The notes under the pieces were generated by a model. That model searched no databases and was not told the DNA's origin. It saw nothing but the letters and a program-made list of their open reading frames with translations. From positions 15,835,511 through 15,899,510 of the forward strand of contig NC_088210.1 of NCBI RefSeq assembly GCF_037126465.1: DNA of 64,000 nt. Direction: 5' to 3'. The translations under genes and the position numbers were made by a program. Origin of the DNA: Ornithodoros turicata (Eukaryota; Arthropoda; Arachnida; Ixodida; Argasidae). Positions 1 through 13,800 of the stretch are shown here, one piece after another (within the stretch, counting starts at the first letter, position 1; every line of letters begins with the position of its first letter).

Positions 1-1100
1 GTTAGGCTTACCTTTTTTGCAATTTTTGGCAAAAAAATAAAATCGCTCAAATCGAGCCGTAATAAAGCACACATGGACAGCAGGAGCCGCACTTTAATTT
101 CAGCGTCAAATTGGTTGCAAAATAAGACCTTCAAATTTTGACCCTAAAAAACACCAAGGGGTTAGGCTTACCTTTTTTGCAATTTTTTGCGAAAAAATAA
201 AATCGCTCAAATCGAGCCGTAATAAAGCACACATGGACAGCAGGCGTCGCGCTTTAGTCTCAGCGTCAAATTGGTTGCAAAAGAAGACCTTGAAATTTTG
301 ACCCTAAAAAACACCAAGGGGTTAGGCTTACCTTTTTTGCAATTTTTGGCAAAAAAATAAAATCGCTCAAATCGAGCCGTAATAAAGCACACATGGACAG
401 CAGGAGCCGCACTTTAATTTCAGCGTCAAATTGGTTGCAAAAGAAGACCTTGAAATTTTGACCCTAAAAAACACCAAGGGGTTAGGCTTACCTTTTTTCC
501 AATTTTTTTGCGAAAAAATAAAATCGCTCAAATCGAGCCGTAATAAAGCACACATGGACAGCAGGAGCTGCACTTTAATTTCAGCGTCAAATTGGTTGCA
601 AAATAAGACCTTCAAATTTTGACCCTAAAAAACACCAAGGGGTTAGGCTTACCTTTTTTCCAATTTTTTTGCGAAAAAATAAAATCGCTCAAATCGAGCC
701 GTAATAAAGCACACATGGACAGCAGGAGCTGCACTTTAATTTCAGCGTCAAATTGGTTGCAAAATAAGACCTTCAAATTTTGACCCTAAAAAACACCAAG
801 GGGTTAGGCTTACCTTTTTTGCAATTTTTGGCAAAAAAATAAAATCGCTCAAATCGAGCCGTAATAAAGCACACATGGACAACAGGAGCCGCACTTTAAT
901 TTCAGCGTCAAATTGGTTGCAAAATAAGACCTTCAAATTTTGACCCTAAAAAACACCAAGGGGTTAGGCTTACTTTTTTTCCAATTTTTTTTGCGAAAAA
1001 ATAAAATCGCTCAAATCGAGCCGTAATAAAGCACACATGGACAGCAGGAGCTGCACTTTAATTTCAGCGTCAAATTGGTTGCAAAAGAAGACCTTCAAAT
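1..1100. repeat. Satellite, ~160-bp tandem repeat, about 7 copies
   Basis: Near-identical units begin with GTTAGGCTTACC at 1, 161, 321, 481, 642, 803 and 963, giving a period of 160-161 bp. Each unit carries a T-run/A-run block, an ATCGCTCAAATCGAGCC block and a block ending AACACCAAGG. The last unit decays near 1100-1160. Unit length differs by 1-2 bp through changes in the T and A runs. The array starts at base 1, so it continues to the left. Open frames inside it are by-products of the repeat and are not called as genes. Confidence 0.97.
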
Positions 1101-1481
1101 TTTTTACTCAAATTCAAATTTTTCAAATTAAATCACTCAAATCAAGTTGCAATAAAGCACACATACACACAGAAAAAAATTGGGTGCACAACCCCTCTGG
1201 CCTCCCCACTGCGATGAAGTGTGGGACAGACACATCAGTACTCATCATAGCCAGTCGGATGACTCTACCTTTATTTTACAAGCTATTAAAAATATGCACA
1301 TATATACAAAATGTACAAAGGATGCATTAAAGACATATAACAAGCATCAGGATAAAGGCTGTTCTCACAGAGAATTCTGGCTTGAACATCACTTGACGCA
1401 CAACAGTACGCTCACATACACCTCAATACAATTTTACTAAATTCGCCTCTACTCCGACCACCCCATGATTATCAACCTTTG

Positions 1482-4400
1482 TTATCTTCTGCCTTGGCAC
1501 AGTTGGTGCAGAACTATTCCTGGAAGGAATACGAAGAAAATAAGACTATATAGATGCAAGGTGTGCTAAAGACAGCTTTACAGGCTAAAGCAATTCTAAT
1601 ATGTCCCACCTGTTGCTACGGAGACGTTTAGGGAGCCCATCGAGGGTAGAATGCCAGCTGCCCGTTGCACAAATATGTTCACATCACACAGACTGCGGAG
1701 GGAAGGCTGCACACCTTTACCTTCATTGCCTAGGACAGCATTGCGGACATACAAAGAAAACCTGAGATTGGTGTGAAAAGCCGCAGGTTTCTGCGGTGAT
1801 TAAAGGAGCGCAGAATACTTGCGCACAGAGAATTTTTTTGTGTTAGTTGTCACGTCAAGTTACATCTTTTCGTAGTTCGCCACAAACGGAAAATCTTTTG
1901 GATGGCTTTCTGGGCTCCTTTAAGCGAACCAATAAGATAATTACCCATGATCAAAAGCACATGTTTTTGCGAGAGCAGCACCGACGCTTCGTGAAGTGGG
2001 CAGCTGTTCGCGCAGTCGGGTTCGGCACTTGTTCCGACAATGGTCCATCCCTTACTCTTGAGTGCCTAGTCAGAAAGTAAAAAGGACGGCTGCAATGGAA
2101 TTCAGGCAAGTATTATGGATCTTGCTCTAATGAAACACAGCCAAGGTGGAGGTAAAAAAAATCTAGGTAAAAAAAGATGCACCTATAGTGTGGTCCTCAA
2201 AGAGAGTAAAGCTGCCTACCTCAAGAAACTCCAAAGTACTGGTTAAACAATAAATATCGAGCAGTTCCAGGGCCCCCGAGCTTGCTTTGCTCACAATCGG
2301 TGATAGACGGCAGCTGCAATGAGCAAATAATGATGATGGCATGTTGCTTTATGACATGTGACACAAGTCAGAAAACTGAAGCAGGGGTAGCAGGGATGTC
2401 AGGGATACCCCCAGGATTTCCATCTCCAGGGGAAGGGACGCCCATGTCTGCTGCCTTTTTGGCCTTCCTTCCGGTTGGGGGGGTTCAAGAACTTTGGGAG
2501 GGCATTACGAGGGTGCTGGGAAAATCCTTGAGTACTATGCTCTACTAAGTACCTGTTTACGCAACAACTTTGGTTCTGTAGCAGGATTACAGCAAATGAC
2601 ACTGTTCAGGCTCAGCTTTAGGATGGTTGCGGTACTTTCACACATAATGAAAACACAATTTACATGTAGGCGCATGCATTGTATTAGTACAATGAGCAAT
2701 GGGGGACACGTTACAACTGTTTGTATTTTTCCTGCGAGCGAAAGAACCTAGTTGTATTTGATACACAGCCAAAGTGCACAGCGACACACAGATAGAAGCG
2801 ACAAGATAATTTCTCGAGTGTGGTCAGGTGTCAATGAGGGAAGTCAGTGGCGACGACACGTGGATGCCTCCACCTCCAAACAGATTGGACGTTTGCAAGC
2901 AAAGCGCGAGATAGAGCCACATTGTGGAAGATGTCCAAGAGAATTCAGAGAGACATGACAAAGCATAATGCTGCTGCATGCTTCACCTTTCATCTTTCAT
3001 TGTGAATATCTTCTTGACCCCAAAGTAGTAGCTAGACCTCAGCACTGCTCCAAAGTTCATTGGATCCTTGGGATAAAAAAGACAATAAACAAAAAAGTTG
3101 TTAGCAGAGCATGTTTAACCAAGTACTATATGCATGTTTCGTCTCACATCACGTGCACAGATATCTTAAGGTGCCAAGAAATGTCAAATGTACTTGAAAG
3201 GTACAAGGCCCACATAATATGTACTCTGAATTCTGATAATGATAGTGATACACTAAGTTACAAGTTTTATTTTTAAAGGCGCCCACAAACAACCTAGAAT
3301 GGTCTACCTTATGGTACACACTTAATTATTCAGTACATAAAACATTACTCAATACATAACACTTCATTCAATACATTCAATACATACACTGCAGATCTCT
3401 GGACACACCACATGATTTATGGAAATGGAAGCAAAATTGATATGCTGGCATCAGAAACACAAATGAAAATATGGGAGTAAAAAAAATGGACACGGTAACA
3501 AAAATATGCTCATGGTTATTTTACCTGTATCCTGTCCAAGAGTAGCCAGACTGGACACCTGCCTGTCATCACTTCCCTAGTAAGGGCATGAAAGAGTGTT
3601 CTGTTAGGGCAGCGAAACAAATGTGCAAACCTGTAACATGGTTTAAGAAACACACACTTTAAAGGCACACCAGACACATCTATAGCGTTGTGCTGTTTGA
3701 AATAATACCAAATTGACTTTCAGGATACTAAAAGATTGGACAGTAAAATGACTACAGCTCAAGCCTCAAGATTTTCTGGGGACCCCAGTGTCCAAGGCAC
3801 ATAAGAATGCCTTCTGCACATTGAACGCTGCTCCAGCAAATACTGCAGAAATATGCTCACGCATTAAAATTACCACAGCTTTCAGCCTCGATTATGGAGA
3901 CGTATTGCATGATATACTTACATGTCTGATGCAGAGATTTGCGACTGATCAACGGGTATAAGATGAGAGGCCTCCAGGATAACACCCTATCGATAAACAA
4001 CGAGACCTTAATGGACAATCAAGCATACATCGTCAAGTTGAGAATGAGGGTGGAATCGACATCCGGTAGCAGTGCACCGCTTGCGACATGGTTGTCTGAA
4101 ATCAGCACCTATATATATCGGTGCTATATAGGTGATATATATAGTGTCTATATAGATGCCTATTGATACTAGTGCACTCGGAGTCCTCACCAATTCCACT
4201 TTTCATTATATAGATCAGTTTCAGTTCCATACCAGTCCATATAGTCCAGTGTATAAACACATTTTTTTTTTCTTTATGTTTTAAATATTGGTGACTGAAA
4301 CTGCACTTTAGCAAGTTCTTTCTTTTTTTTTTTCAGGGTGAGATGAACTAGTTATCAAAAATTCATTAATTGTTCCTGTAATGTTTCGGGGGAAATGTCA

Positions 4401-5695
4401 CATAGCAGAATTGGAACCAGTGATTATTTATTAAAGCCATTCTCTCTTTTTTTTCTAAGTTTCATGCCTTGAGATATCCATGACCAATTTTCGCTATGTG
4501 AATGAGTCGAAACCAAGACTGCGCACATCAAGAGAGCCATCTACCCACAAGTCTACAGTGCATAACTACACTCTGTTTGTGCATATACTTGAAATACAGT
4601 CTCAAGTTGTGAAAAAATAAAGTTGCAAGATAACGATGCCTACCTGGTGCACCTCTCCCTTCATCAAGTCGCTGAGGACGTAGCCTGAGACGGGCTGTGG
4701 AACTAGGCCTTGCTCATTTGCGAGCTTCATGATCTCACAAAGGACACCCGTGGAAATGCTCTCATCGTCTTTCAGCTTGCTCTTCTTCACGTAGAGGCTG
4801 TAGAACTCTCGTTTTCTAGCTTGAAGTGCCAATAATGTGGGGTAGAGCCCAAAGATCAGATCGCCTTTCACCTCGATAGTGTTTATTTTCCTACTTGGAC
4901 TGAAAAGAGAGAAAAAATGAAACACAGGTCATTTTGAAATTATATGCAGATATATGTAGCTGCGTGTTAATGGTGTTTCATAAGCATAGACACATTTTGT
5001 GCTCGCAGGTACATACATGTACAGGTGCTTTGAGGAACCAGTTTCTCATAAAAACTACGTGCTAAGTTGAACGTGAAGACCTGCTAAATTATGATGAGCA
5101 TCACCAGTGGGGTAGGAGGTTCTAATCTCCTACTGCCATTTCAGAATTCAAATTGCAACAATGCAGCATGTGAACAGATCATATGTAGGAGTTGTGGGTC
5201 ATGATCAATTGTGGGTGTGATCAATTCGTGCAGGATTTCCATGGATTTCCCGGGGGCACGTGTGGCATCCGCAACTGCTGACTTTTCGTGTCTCTCTCTT
5301 TTTTTTTTTTTTTTTTCTATTTCGCCTTTCTGACAGTCTTGTTTCTTTAATTTTTTCTTAGGTGGGGGATGGTGTTGTAAATGTCTGTGGGGTGTGCATT
5401 AAGGGTGTGTTTAGGATGCTGTGAAGATCTCAGGATGTCTCAAGAAAATGAGAAAATGAAAACACGTTTGCATACAAATACCTTTGGTTGAACGACGGCT
5501 GAAATCTCACCGTTTCGACGACTGTTTAGGTCCTGCAAGCACAGGCGCTCTCCTTAGCTTCTCAGAGCCTGAATCCATTTCCAACAAATCTACTCCGGAC
5601 ACGAATGCATCCCTGGGACGTACAGCATAGCCGGCGCGAAAGCTACTGTGAACAGTATGGACACGCCGGCCCGTCCAGCTGACAAGCTTATTCAT
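1482..5695 (-). CDS. MRM1: Mitochondrial rRNA 2'-O-methyltransferase 1 (MRM1-like), complete
   Basis: A SpoU/TrmH-family (SPOUT) methyltransferase; MRM1 methylates a ribose of the mitochondrial 16S rRNA in the matrix. Nine coding exons on the minus strand: 5511-5695, 4644-4899, 3922-3986, 3525-3576, 2987-3066, 2220-2313, 1945-2065, 1610-1729, 1482-1519. They sum to 1011 nt, 336 aa, close to human MRM1 (353 aa). All phases close with GT/AG ends. Exon 1 (61 aa) is Arg-rich and acid-poor at its start, as expected of a mitochondrial presequence. Exon 2 has the substrate-binding-like GDLIFGLYPTLLAL. Later exons carry the SPOUT motifs: LLLDRIQ-DPMNFGAVLRS (motif 1), SPIVSKASSGALE, LIMG-NEGKG (motif 2) and MGSLNVSVATGIVLH (motif 3 with the SAM-binding trefoil knot). 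The start is the only upstream Met before the presequence. The gene is head-to-head with the ABCA gene. The 65-nt and 52-nt exons are small and would be missed by a simple open-frame search. Confidence 0.95.
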
Positions 5696-7804
5696 CGCGA
5701 GTGTTTATTACCGCACCACACACACAGATATCAACACAGATGTAGTACGGGCACTTCAAGTTAATTCGGGTTCATGCTACGGGCTCAACTAAAAAAAAAC
5801 GTACACACAAGCATTCAGGACGCCCGACACTTCGATAGCACGTGGACTGCTGTACGCAGAGCCACATCGCCACATTTTGCTTGCTTGCTTGCAGAGAGGT
5901 CAGTCAACACATGACTTGCTTTGAACTCCAACCTCCAACAGCGAAGAGCAGAGCACGATTTTTTCGGACACCTTTAATGTGGAGGGGTCTGCGCGTAGTC
6001 GGCGTAGTCCACATGTAGCACATGTACGTTACTTTCACGCCTATCCAATATGATTTCAGTTCTGGTTTCATTTTACTTCTACCTGAGAAACGTCATCATG
6101 ACGTTGGTAGACAGATTGAAACCGAAACAAATCGAAAGAGGAGGAATGGCCACTTGTTCGCGTCCGTTTCAGGGATCATCGTAATCCCCTCAAGACCGTG
6201 GTTTTCGGGCGCGACCTTGTTCGCCCCATAGCTTTGAGCATAGTTCAACTCTACCAGACTGATGGCGCTGTCGAACACTATGACGTCATTGGTTTACAAA
6301 CAGGGAGAGGTGTATTAGACAAACATATTGTTATACCATCCATAATACATTTGCGATGTGCGTTCACAACACATTTGGAGACAAGGAAACTTCAAATTTA
6401 CTTCAGCCAGGCTTCAGTTTCGGTTTCGGATTTCGTTCGCTATCCTCGCGCGTTATGCTCGAGGGGAAAGCACAGAAAAGGGGATATTATTGCGATTCCC
6501 CGAAGCTATGATCGGAGGCAGACATACTGTTCCTTCGAGATACTTTGCAGACTGGCCCCGTACTTGTGAACGAGGTAGCAAGCGCAACGCCACAAAGCAA
6601 ACGCGCACATACGAAACGAGGGCACGCGCGCCAAAGCAGAGTGGCCACAATCCTACGGAGCTCCGAAGGCTTCGAAAGGAATGTGAAAACTTGTAAGGGA
6701 ATTGGGCACTTAAAATATACGACGAAACGATTTCACAGAGTACAGACGGTGATCAGCAGACAGGCAGTGTCGGGCGGTATCGCAATCGGTTGCCGTAGTG
6801 CGCTCGGCATGCCACCGAAGTGAACTTGTGAGTGGTGAATTTGACATACGGTGCTGTGCGTGAAAAGCCATCACCAGCTGGCGAAACCGTCCATGGTAAG
6901 GTACAGGACCTCGCAGAGTGAAACTGTGCCATTCAGCGGCTGCCACCATCGGCTATTTTTGTGACTCCTATACGGCTTTCCCGTTTGGTATCGCAACTGC
7001 ACGCATACGGTTGTACAGTTTCTTGTTCACTGCATTGTCATACTTTGACAGGGGCATGTGGAGGTGGGTTAATCCCTGGTGTCCAAACTCTGGGGGTCTT
7101 CCCCTTCCCTTTTATACATGGTACATCAGGAAAGGTCTTGTGTTCAGTATTTTATGCAGATATTTACAGGCCGTTCCACTTCCATGGATTTCGCTTCCTG
7201 CTGGTAATATTTCTTTAAGCAACGAAAATGTGTTGCTTTCGCCTAAACGCATTCACTGGTAGTGTCGCTACTTCTCCGACACAAATGCATGTTTCAAACC
7301 CAAAGATGTCAATCTACACCTGTTGTTCACATCGAGAAGGACTAGCACAGTATACTGTAAGCCGTTTACCATATTTGGAGTCACTGTGCACTCTGGGAGG
7401 GATGCGCCATTTTATGGCACGTTTTTTCGGGGTACTATACAAAAATTTCCAATCCTTCAAACTTGAGCTCGTCGTGACCTGGTGGAACGAATTTGTCCTC
7501 CCTCCCACCCCCTTCAACATCTGACAAAAAGGCTGCAAAAGTGCGGGACACCTGCAGACAAGGGTGTCACACCTCCTTTACAGAATTTCGACCACCAAGA
7601 TTAAAATCGCCCACAAATTCTTGCCGTGTGGCGATGGACATTCAGACACACTAGCTTATGATTTCATGCCAAAAGTGATCGGAAAAGCTCTGGAGGTAAA
7701 AAAATTTGTTGACAGGAGCAAATTCGATTATCCTGTCAAAGTTAGACTGCTCAGCTACCCGGTCAGATCACACGCTTATCTTGTCACAATCTTATCCCGC
7801 ACAG
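5696..7804. promoter_or_regulatory. Divergent MRM1/ABCA intergenic region
   Basis: The 2.1 kb separates the start codons of two oppositely transcribed genes, so it must hold both 5' UTRs and both promoters, possibly with non-coding first exons of the ABCA gene. No open frame here resembles a known protein. The part at 6020-6700 is richer in CpG than the flanks. I could not identify a TATA box or transcription start with confidence. Confidence 0.45.
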
Positions 7805-10800
7805 ATGACAAACACCCGGCAAGTCACATTTTGGAAACAGCTCACAGCTTTGTTATGGCGAAACTACTTATTGAAGAAAACAGAAAAGGCCAAGACATTT
7901 TGGGTAGGCTGGATTTTTTATAGGAAACACACAAAAAAAAACATGTTGTATCCTTTCGTATTGAAAGTGACGTGTGCCATGTGCAGAATGTTTACATCGC
8001 TTTGTTTCCTTTATATATAGGAGGTTATCATGCCCTTGCTCATGGTGGCATCCTTGATGAGCATTCGCAGCGGCCTCAAGCCCAGCTCCAAACCTGCTCA
8101 CATAGGGCCACTTGGTCACGTGCGGCTGGTCACACCGTCCCATTTGTCCCAGGTCCGCACATTAATGTGTAATGTAGAACGTTTGTTATAACGGATTTGT
8201 CTGCAAAGGATCTTCCCTGCATAACAGATTTGTTATGCAGTGAAGGGCAAGAATGCACAACAACAACAATTCTTTTTTTATTTAAAGATGATGAACAGGG
8301 TGTTTCATTGCCAGGGGCTTTGCAGCATCATTAGTCTTCTAACAAATATGCGGTTCAGCAGTTTCTGTACCATAGTTCGCGCAAACATCCCTCCACAAAC
8401 AAAAACAGGTTTCATTTTATGTTCGCGGAGCTTACTGTCTACCCCTTCGCTGCAAGACATTGAATGCAGGTCCGCATTGATGCCTATGACAGCTTGGGCT
8501 GAAATGTCACAACCCCCATGAAATTTCCCCAGTTCACTTTGCCAGACCAAGTTACAACTTTTGGAAATGGAAACTGCAAGGTGCTAAACATTAACCCTAA
8601 ACTAAACTAAACACGGACAGACAAACGATGAGAGACAGGCGCTACTTCCAACAGCTTTATTACAAACAAGTTTCACAAGCATTTTTGCAGATGTGTCTCC
8701 AAGTCACCATACAAAATGCGTCATATTCTCAAGGATGTCAGTTCATTGTCGGAGAACGTAACAAATTTATTGTGGTCACTCGGCGATACATCTCTGCATC
8801 TGCTTGTGAAACTTGTTTGCGATGAAGTTGTCGAGTTCAGTGTTCCCTATGGAATACCAACAAGCACAAAAGTATACACTTTTAAACTTTTCCAATACAT
8901 GGTGTCACTTGTTTCAGCCTAGTTTATTCAAATGTTCACTTATCAATGAAAAAAAAAAAAAAAGTAAATAAATAACGACCGACATTCCTCGAGTATTAAA
9001 AGCTTCTCATTTCTAGGTCACAACGGAAATCATGGCAGCTCCCAACACCGCACAAGTCAACGGGTTCATGCACACGGTCGTAGAATTCCTCAACACCAAC
9101 ACGTACACGAGCGGTTTCAACTACTCCCTGTACAATTCTTCTGAGGAGATGGAAGAGGCGTACAGGCAGAATTCTACAAGGGCTGCAGTCGGGGTGGTGT
9201 TCAATGGTGACCTGGACGTGTCTGGCTCCTACACGCTTCGGTTTCCACTTCGTCTGGTGCCGTCACCAGATGTGAAGACAGCTGGAATAGGTCAGTTTGA
9301 AACAACGGTCGACAACGAATGTTCTGGTTTTTCGAACTGTGTTCCCAATTGACCAAATGTTACGGAGCCCTACCCCAGCAACACCGGATATCGTCTGGAT
9401 GCACGAATAATGTCCTAACGAGTTCGTACGTCCCATGGATGTCCCTCAGATATCCATCGGATGTCCAAATCCGTTAGGACATTATTTGTACATGCAGAGG
9501 ACATTCGGTGTTGTTGGGGTAGTGGATTGAAAGTGGCCTACAAAAACATTATGACAAAGGAAGTTGTCAAATCAAAGATCAGCAATGTGATGTCATCCAC
9601 TTCTAAGGAAGAAGGCGCCTTGGCTCATCAGTTATCCAGAACCGTTATCGTGCTACTAAAGCTTGCTACTGATGATTCAACGATAGGTGTTTTTATATTC
9701 ATATATGAAGAACCAGTTAATTAATTGTACCGATATACGGTGCAATCCCATTAATTTGAACTCTCTTAATACCAATTGGTGCTCTGGTTCCGTGAAAGTC
9801 ATGTATTTCAATAGGGAGAACACCCGGTAATTTTATTTATTCACAATGGTTTATTTGAACGAGATTGCCTGGCCAACTACTGGCGCCCAACTACACATTG
9901 ACAGGGAGCGTGCTTGCCATCACGCTGCACGTCAGGGACACGTTTACTTATTAAGTGCTAACTTATTACTTACAAAGGTGATACTTATGCCAAATGAATG
10001 AGAACGAATCACCGTAATGATGTGTGCAAATGCGTCATACAATGGTTGGCAAAGCAGGCAGCCTTTCTCAAAGCAGGCAACACTCTTTCAGAGTGCTTGA
10101 TTGAGGGTGCTTTATTCGAACAAATTTGCAGTGCCCTTCGAGTTTGAATTAATGCGATTGCACTGTATATATTTGCTGATACCATATTGAGCATCCTGAC
10201 AACACTTCTGCTAAAGTAGCTTTCTGCTAAAGTAGAATGCATGCATACCTCGTCTCAGCCGCAACTGTGGAGGTTGTCCAACCCAAACTACGTACTGAAT
10301 GTACTGAAGATAATTCATGCGCTTCTCTTTCTTGCAGACCTCTGCCGAACAAAGCACTTTATCTATTCTTCCGATTCTGCGCTATGTCCGGGAACCTCTT
10401 ATTACTCCAGCGGTTTTAGTGTTCTTCAAGCTGCAATTGACTATACGTACCTTCGAGTAAGTAGGGGCATCAACACGGTGCATTAATTTTGCATTGCGCT
10501 ATCACCCCACCTATTTCTCTCTATAAATATATTTATAATTATTTGTAATAAATTATAAATACATTATATAGTTTTTTATATATATAGTATGTACTAGTAG
10601 TATATATAGTAGTATATTATTAACAACAAATATTATTCTATTTGAAATAATCCATAATATTTCTCAACAGCTATGGACAAAGTCGGATGTGAAGCTCCCT
10701 GAGATAGTTTTACGTCTGCTACCGAAGCCCGTGTACAACGATCCGGGAAAAACGTGGAGAAGTCTGGTCCCTCTGTACTTGACCTTGGCTTTCTCACCAT

Positions 10801-13800
10801 TTGTTTCTGTGTTATGTGTCAACATTGTGCTGGAAAAAGAAAGGAAAATCAAGGAAGGCATGCTCATGATGGGAATGATGCCCTCTGCCTATTGGTCAGT
10901 GCTCTACATGTTTCTTCAATGTGCATTTAGTAACAGTGAAACGAAGCATGCTATAGGCAGTCTGCCGAACTATATATTAGGATTAAATTGATGAACAAAG
11001 CAGTAGAAGGCAAGCAAGCTGGCGGAGGATATGTGAGATGGATAACATCTCCTCAAGTCTCTTTGAGGAGGATTTCATCATCCAAGTTCTCCTCGGAGTC
11101 GAGGAAATGTTTCACACAGGATGAAATTATGTGCTATGTCACAATATGGACACGTGACATTCCAATGATGTGTACTTAGAGCCCCTTGTTTTGAGGTAAA
11201 ACCTTGTAAAACTTGTTTTCATCCCCGATGTGCAACATACTGTACTTAATTACTTTGCAGGTCTGCTTACAAGTAACTTCATTCCCCTCAGAACTGTTCA
11301 CAACATCATGTAGACAATGTGTAAAAATGTGTAGATGTGTGTGTAAACGTGCAGACAATGTGCAGGCAATGTGTAGACGTGTGTGTAGACAATGTGTCAA
11401 AAACGTAAATGATACTAGCACAACTTTTAAAAGGCAAAGTTGAACCTGCTTGCATGATGTCCCACATGCATCCATATATCCTAAAAAGACGTTCCTGGGA
11501 TATTCCGTGGATCTACAAATCACTAGGAAGTGCTAGTCCACAGAACGTCTCCTGGACGTCAATGGGCTCTGTGGCAAAGTCCGTGGGATATCCCAACGTC
11601 CAAAATGGGATGTCCTGTAGACATTTTCTGGATATACATATCGTTTGCTGGGAACATGGAAACTGGAGAACGCTAAGCAATCGACACTCAGTACAGCAGT
11701 TCTGTATCTTATGTCAGCCTAAAACGCGAGAATAGTTTTCTTTACTTTTTTTTTTTTTTTCGAACTTAGTTTTCCACCCGATATCACCCAACTTTACTGC
11801 TTTATGGCTTCCCAAATAAAACCCGAAAACACAGGGCCTTACGTGTAATGTTCGGTCTTCACTCATTTCGACGATGCCTTTCACACTTTCACTGCAGGAT
11901 GGCCTGGTTCCTCATTGAAGCAGTCGTTGTCTTAACCGTGTCCGCAATCATGACGCTGATGGTGCTCGCCCTACGGATTTTGCCAAACACGGACATCCTG
12001 ATAGTGTTCATACTTTCACTTCTCTACGGCTTCACTATTGTTATGTTCAGCTTTATGGCAACCCCCTTCTTTAATAAATCCAAGGTAAGCTCTTCGCCTT
12101 CTTGAACTTGCGTATAACGTGTGGCTGTTACTAATTGACGTCGGGGACCAATTGACGCGGACCTTTCACGAGTTGCTGTTTTTCTAGCGTCATGCCTTAT
12201 TTTTCAGGTAGCAGGCTCTGTCGTTGGACTTATGATGCTGCTCTTCAGCTTCTTCTATATGCTCTCAGTTTTCTTGCATGGAAAAGTATCATCATGGGTG
12301 TTCTACTTTCTCTCATTGCTCTCTCCTGCAGCCTTTACACTCGGGCTTGAGAGGGTAAGTTCTAATTAGTTCCAGGCTATGTAGCTTAAGCCGTATCCGA
12401 GAAACTGTAGTAGAAACCATTTTCAAAGTTGGCCATGTTGAAGCCTACTGTTCTGTAGTTTTCCTCTGAGCAGTTACCATTGTTTTGAGTAGCCAGGTCG
12501 TGCTAGCTTTACCTACTTACAGGTGTAATTCTTGAGGCAGTTTACAACTTCTTAGCTTATAAGTTTTGTTAATTTGTTTGGCACCTGCAGAAAATTTCAA
12601 AACTTGGTTTTGTTTTTCTTTTGGCGACACTCACATGAGTACTACTTAGGGGGGACGGGGGGGGGACATAGTGGATATTGTTGTTGCCAGCATGACTCAT
12701 GGGAGGCTATATGCAGGTTTTATTAATTCAGTTCATTTGTTCGATACCCATGGTCTTTTTGGGGAACGAGAGTTCATTTTGTTGCCCCGTCAATGACGGA
12801 AGATAGAACAGTACGTATATTTGGAGTGGTTCACAGCCAATAGAGAAACCAATGAAAAGTGCTTCTGTATGAAACAGAAGGTCACAGTCTACAGAGAAAG
12901 CAATGAAAAGTGCTTCTGTATCAAACAGAAGAGGTTGTTCAACCAACAGCCTACAATTACATAGCAGAAGTGCAGTTTTGGTGCACATACATATGTATAG
13001 CTTTTACAGGTAAGGTATGAGCTCTTAGGTGCGATTTTCCAATTTGCCATCACGTCGAGAGGGACTCCAATGCATACGACATCTAGCAATCAAAGATCGC
13101 CTCACTCCTATGACAAGCAGTATAAGATAGGAACATTGCACGTGTCAAATGTTCCACATGCTATGCACAAATGTTACCATGGAGTCAGGCAGCAGTGTAA
13201 CTCCTTATAAGGGCGATGATGACTGCCGGTTCATGGCTGCACTTGCCCTACATATTCTCAGAATAGAAAATCCCCCTGCACCCCGCACACACACAAAAAT
13301 AATAATCTCATTTGTCTGTAAGAAACCTTCACATACCGTAATTTCACGGGTTTAAGTCGCACTGCAGATAAGCCGCAGGACCCGTTTTTAGAAGCGTTTT
13401 GAAAATTTTCTGGCAGATAAGTTGCACTCGCAGATAAGCTGCGGACAATACAACGCGACTGATTTGTGCGACAAAGGAGGCCATATAGAAGGCCGGTATT
13501 ATTAAGTCCATTCCATTATATTAAGTCCATTATGTCAATTACGTTATCTTATGTCCATAGAAGCACTGAGACATTGGCTTTCTGCTTCAGTACGTGACCA
13601 GAAAATCCGCAGCACAAGTCCAATCTGTAGTCTTTGCCTATACGTAATGCTACACGTGCATGATGTCTGGACTGCATACTTATCTTTTCCATCAGGTCAG
13701 TCAGATGGACATTAATGGATCAATGAGGTTCTCCAACTTATTCGATGAAAGCTTTTCCGTGGGCAGCGCGATGATAATGCTCTTTGTCGACATCCTGCTT

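Noticed and set aside
207..936. Several overlapping open frames on both strands
   Set aside because: They fall entirely within the 160-bp satellite and repeat with it; one sequence pattern gives them all.
4100..4160. TATATA/GGTGCTATATAGGTG palindromic stretch, possible promoter or small element
   Set aside because: It lies within MRM1 intron 2 and is short AT-rich low-complexity sequence without defined ends.
5080..5150. Possible tRNA-like stem (AGGAGGTTCTAATCTCCTAC)
   Set aside because: It is a single hairpin; no cloverleaf, A box or B box could be fitted.
8600..8660. Possible hammerhead ribozyme core near ACGATGAGAG, as found in some Penelope elements
   Set aside because: The conserved CTGANGA and GAAA elements with three stems could not be assembled on either strand.
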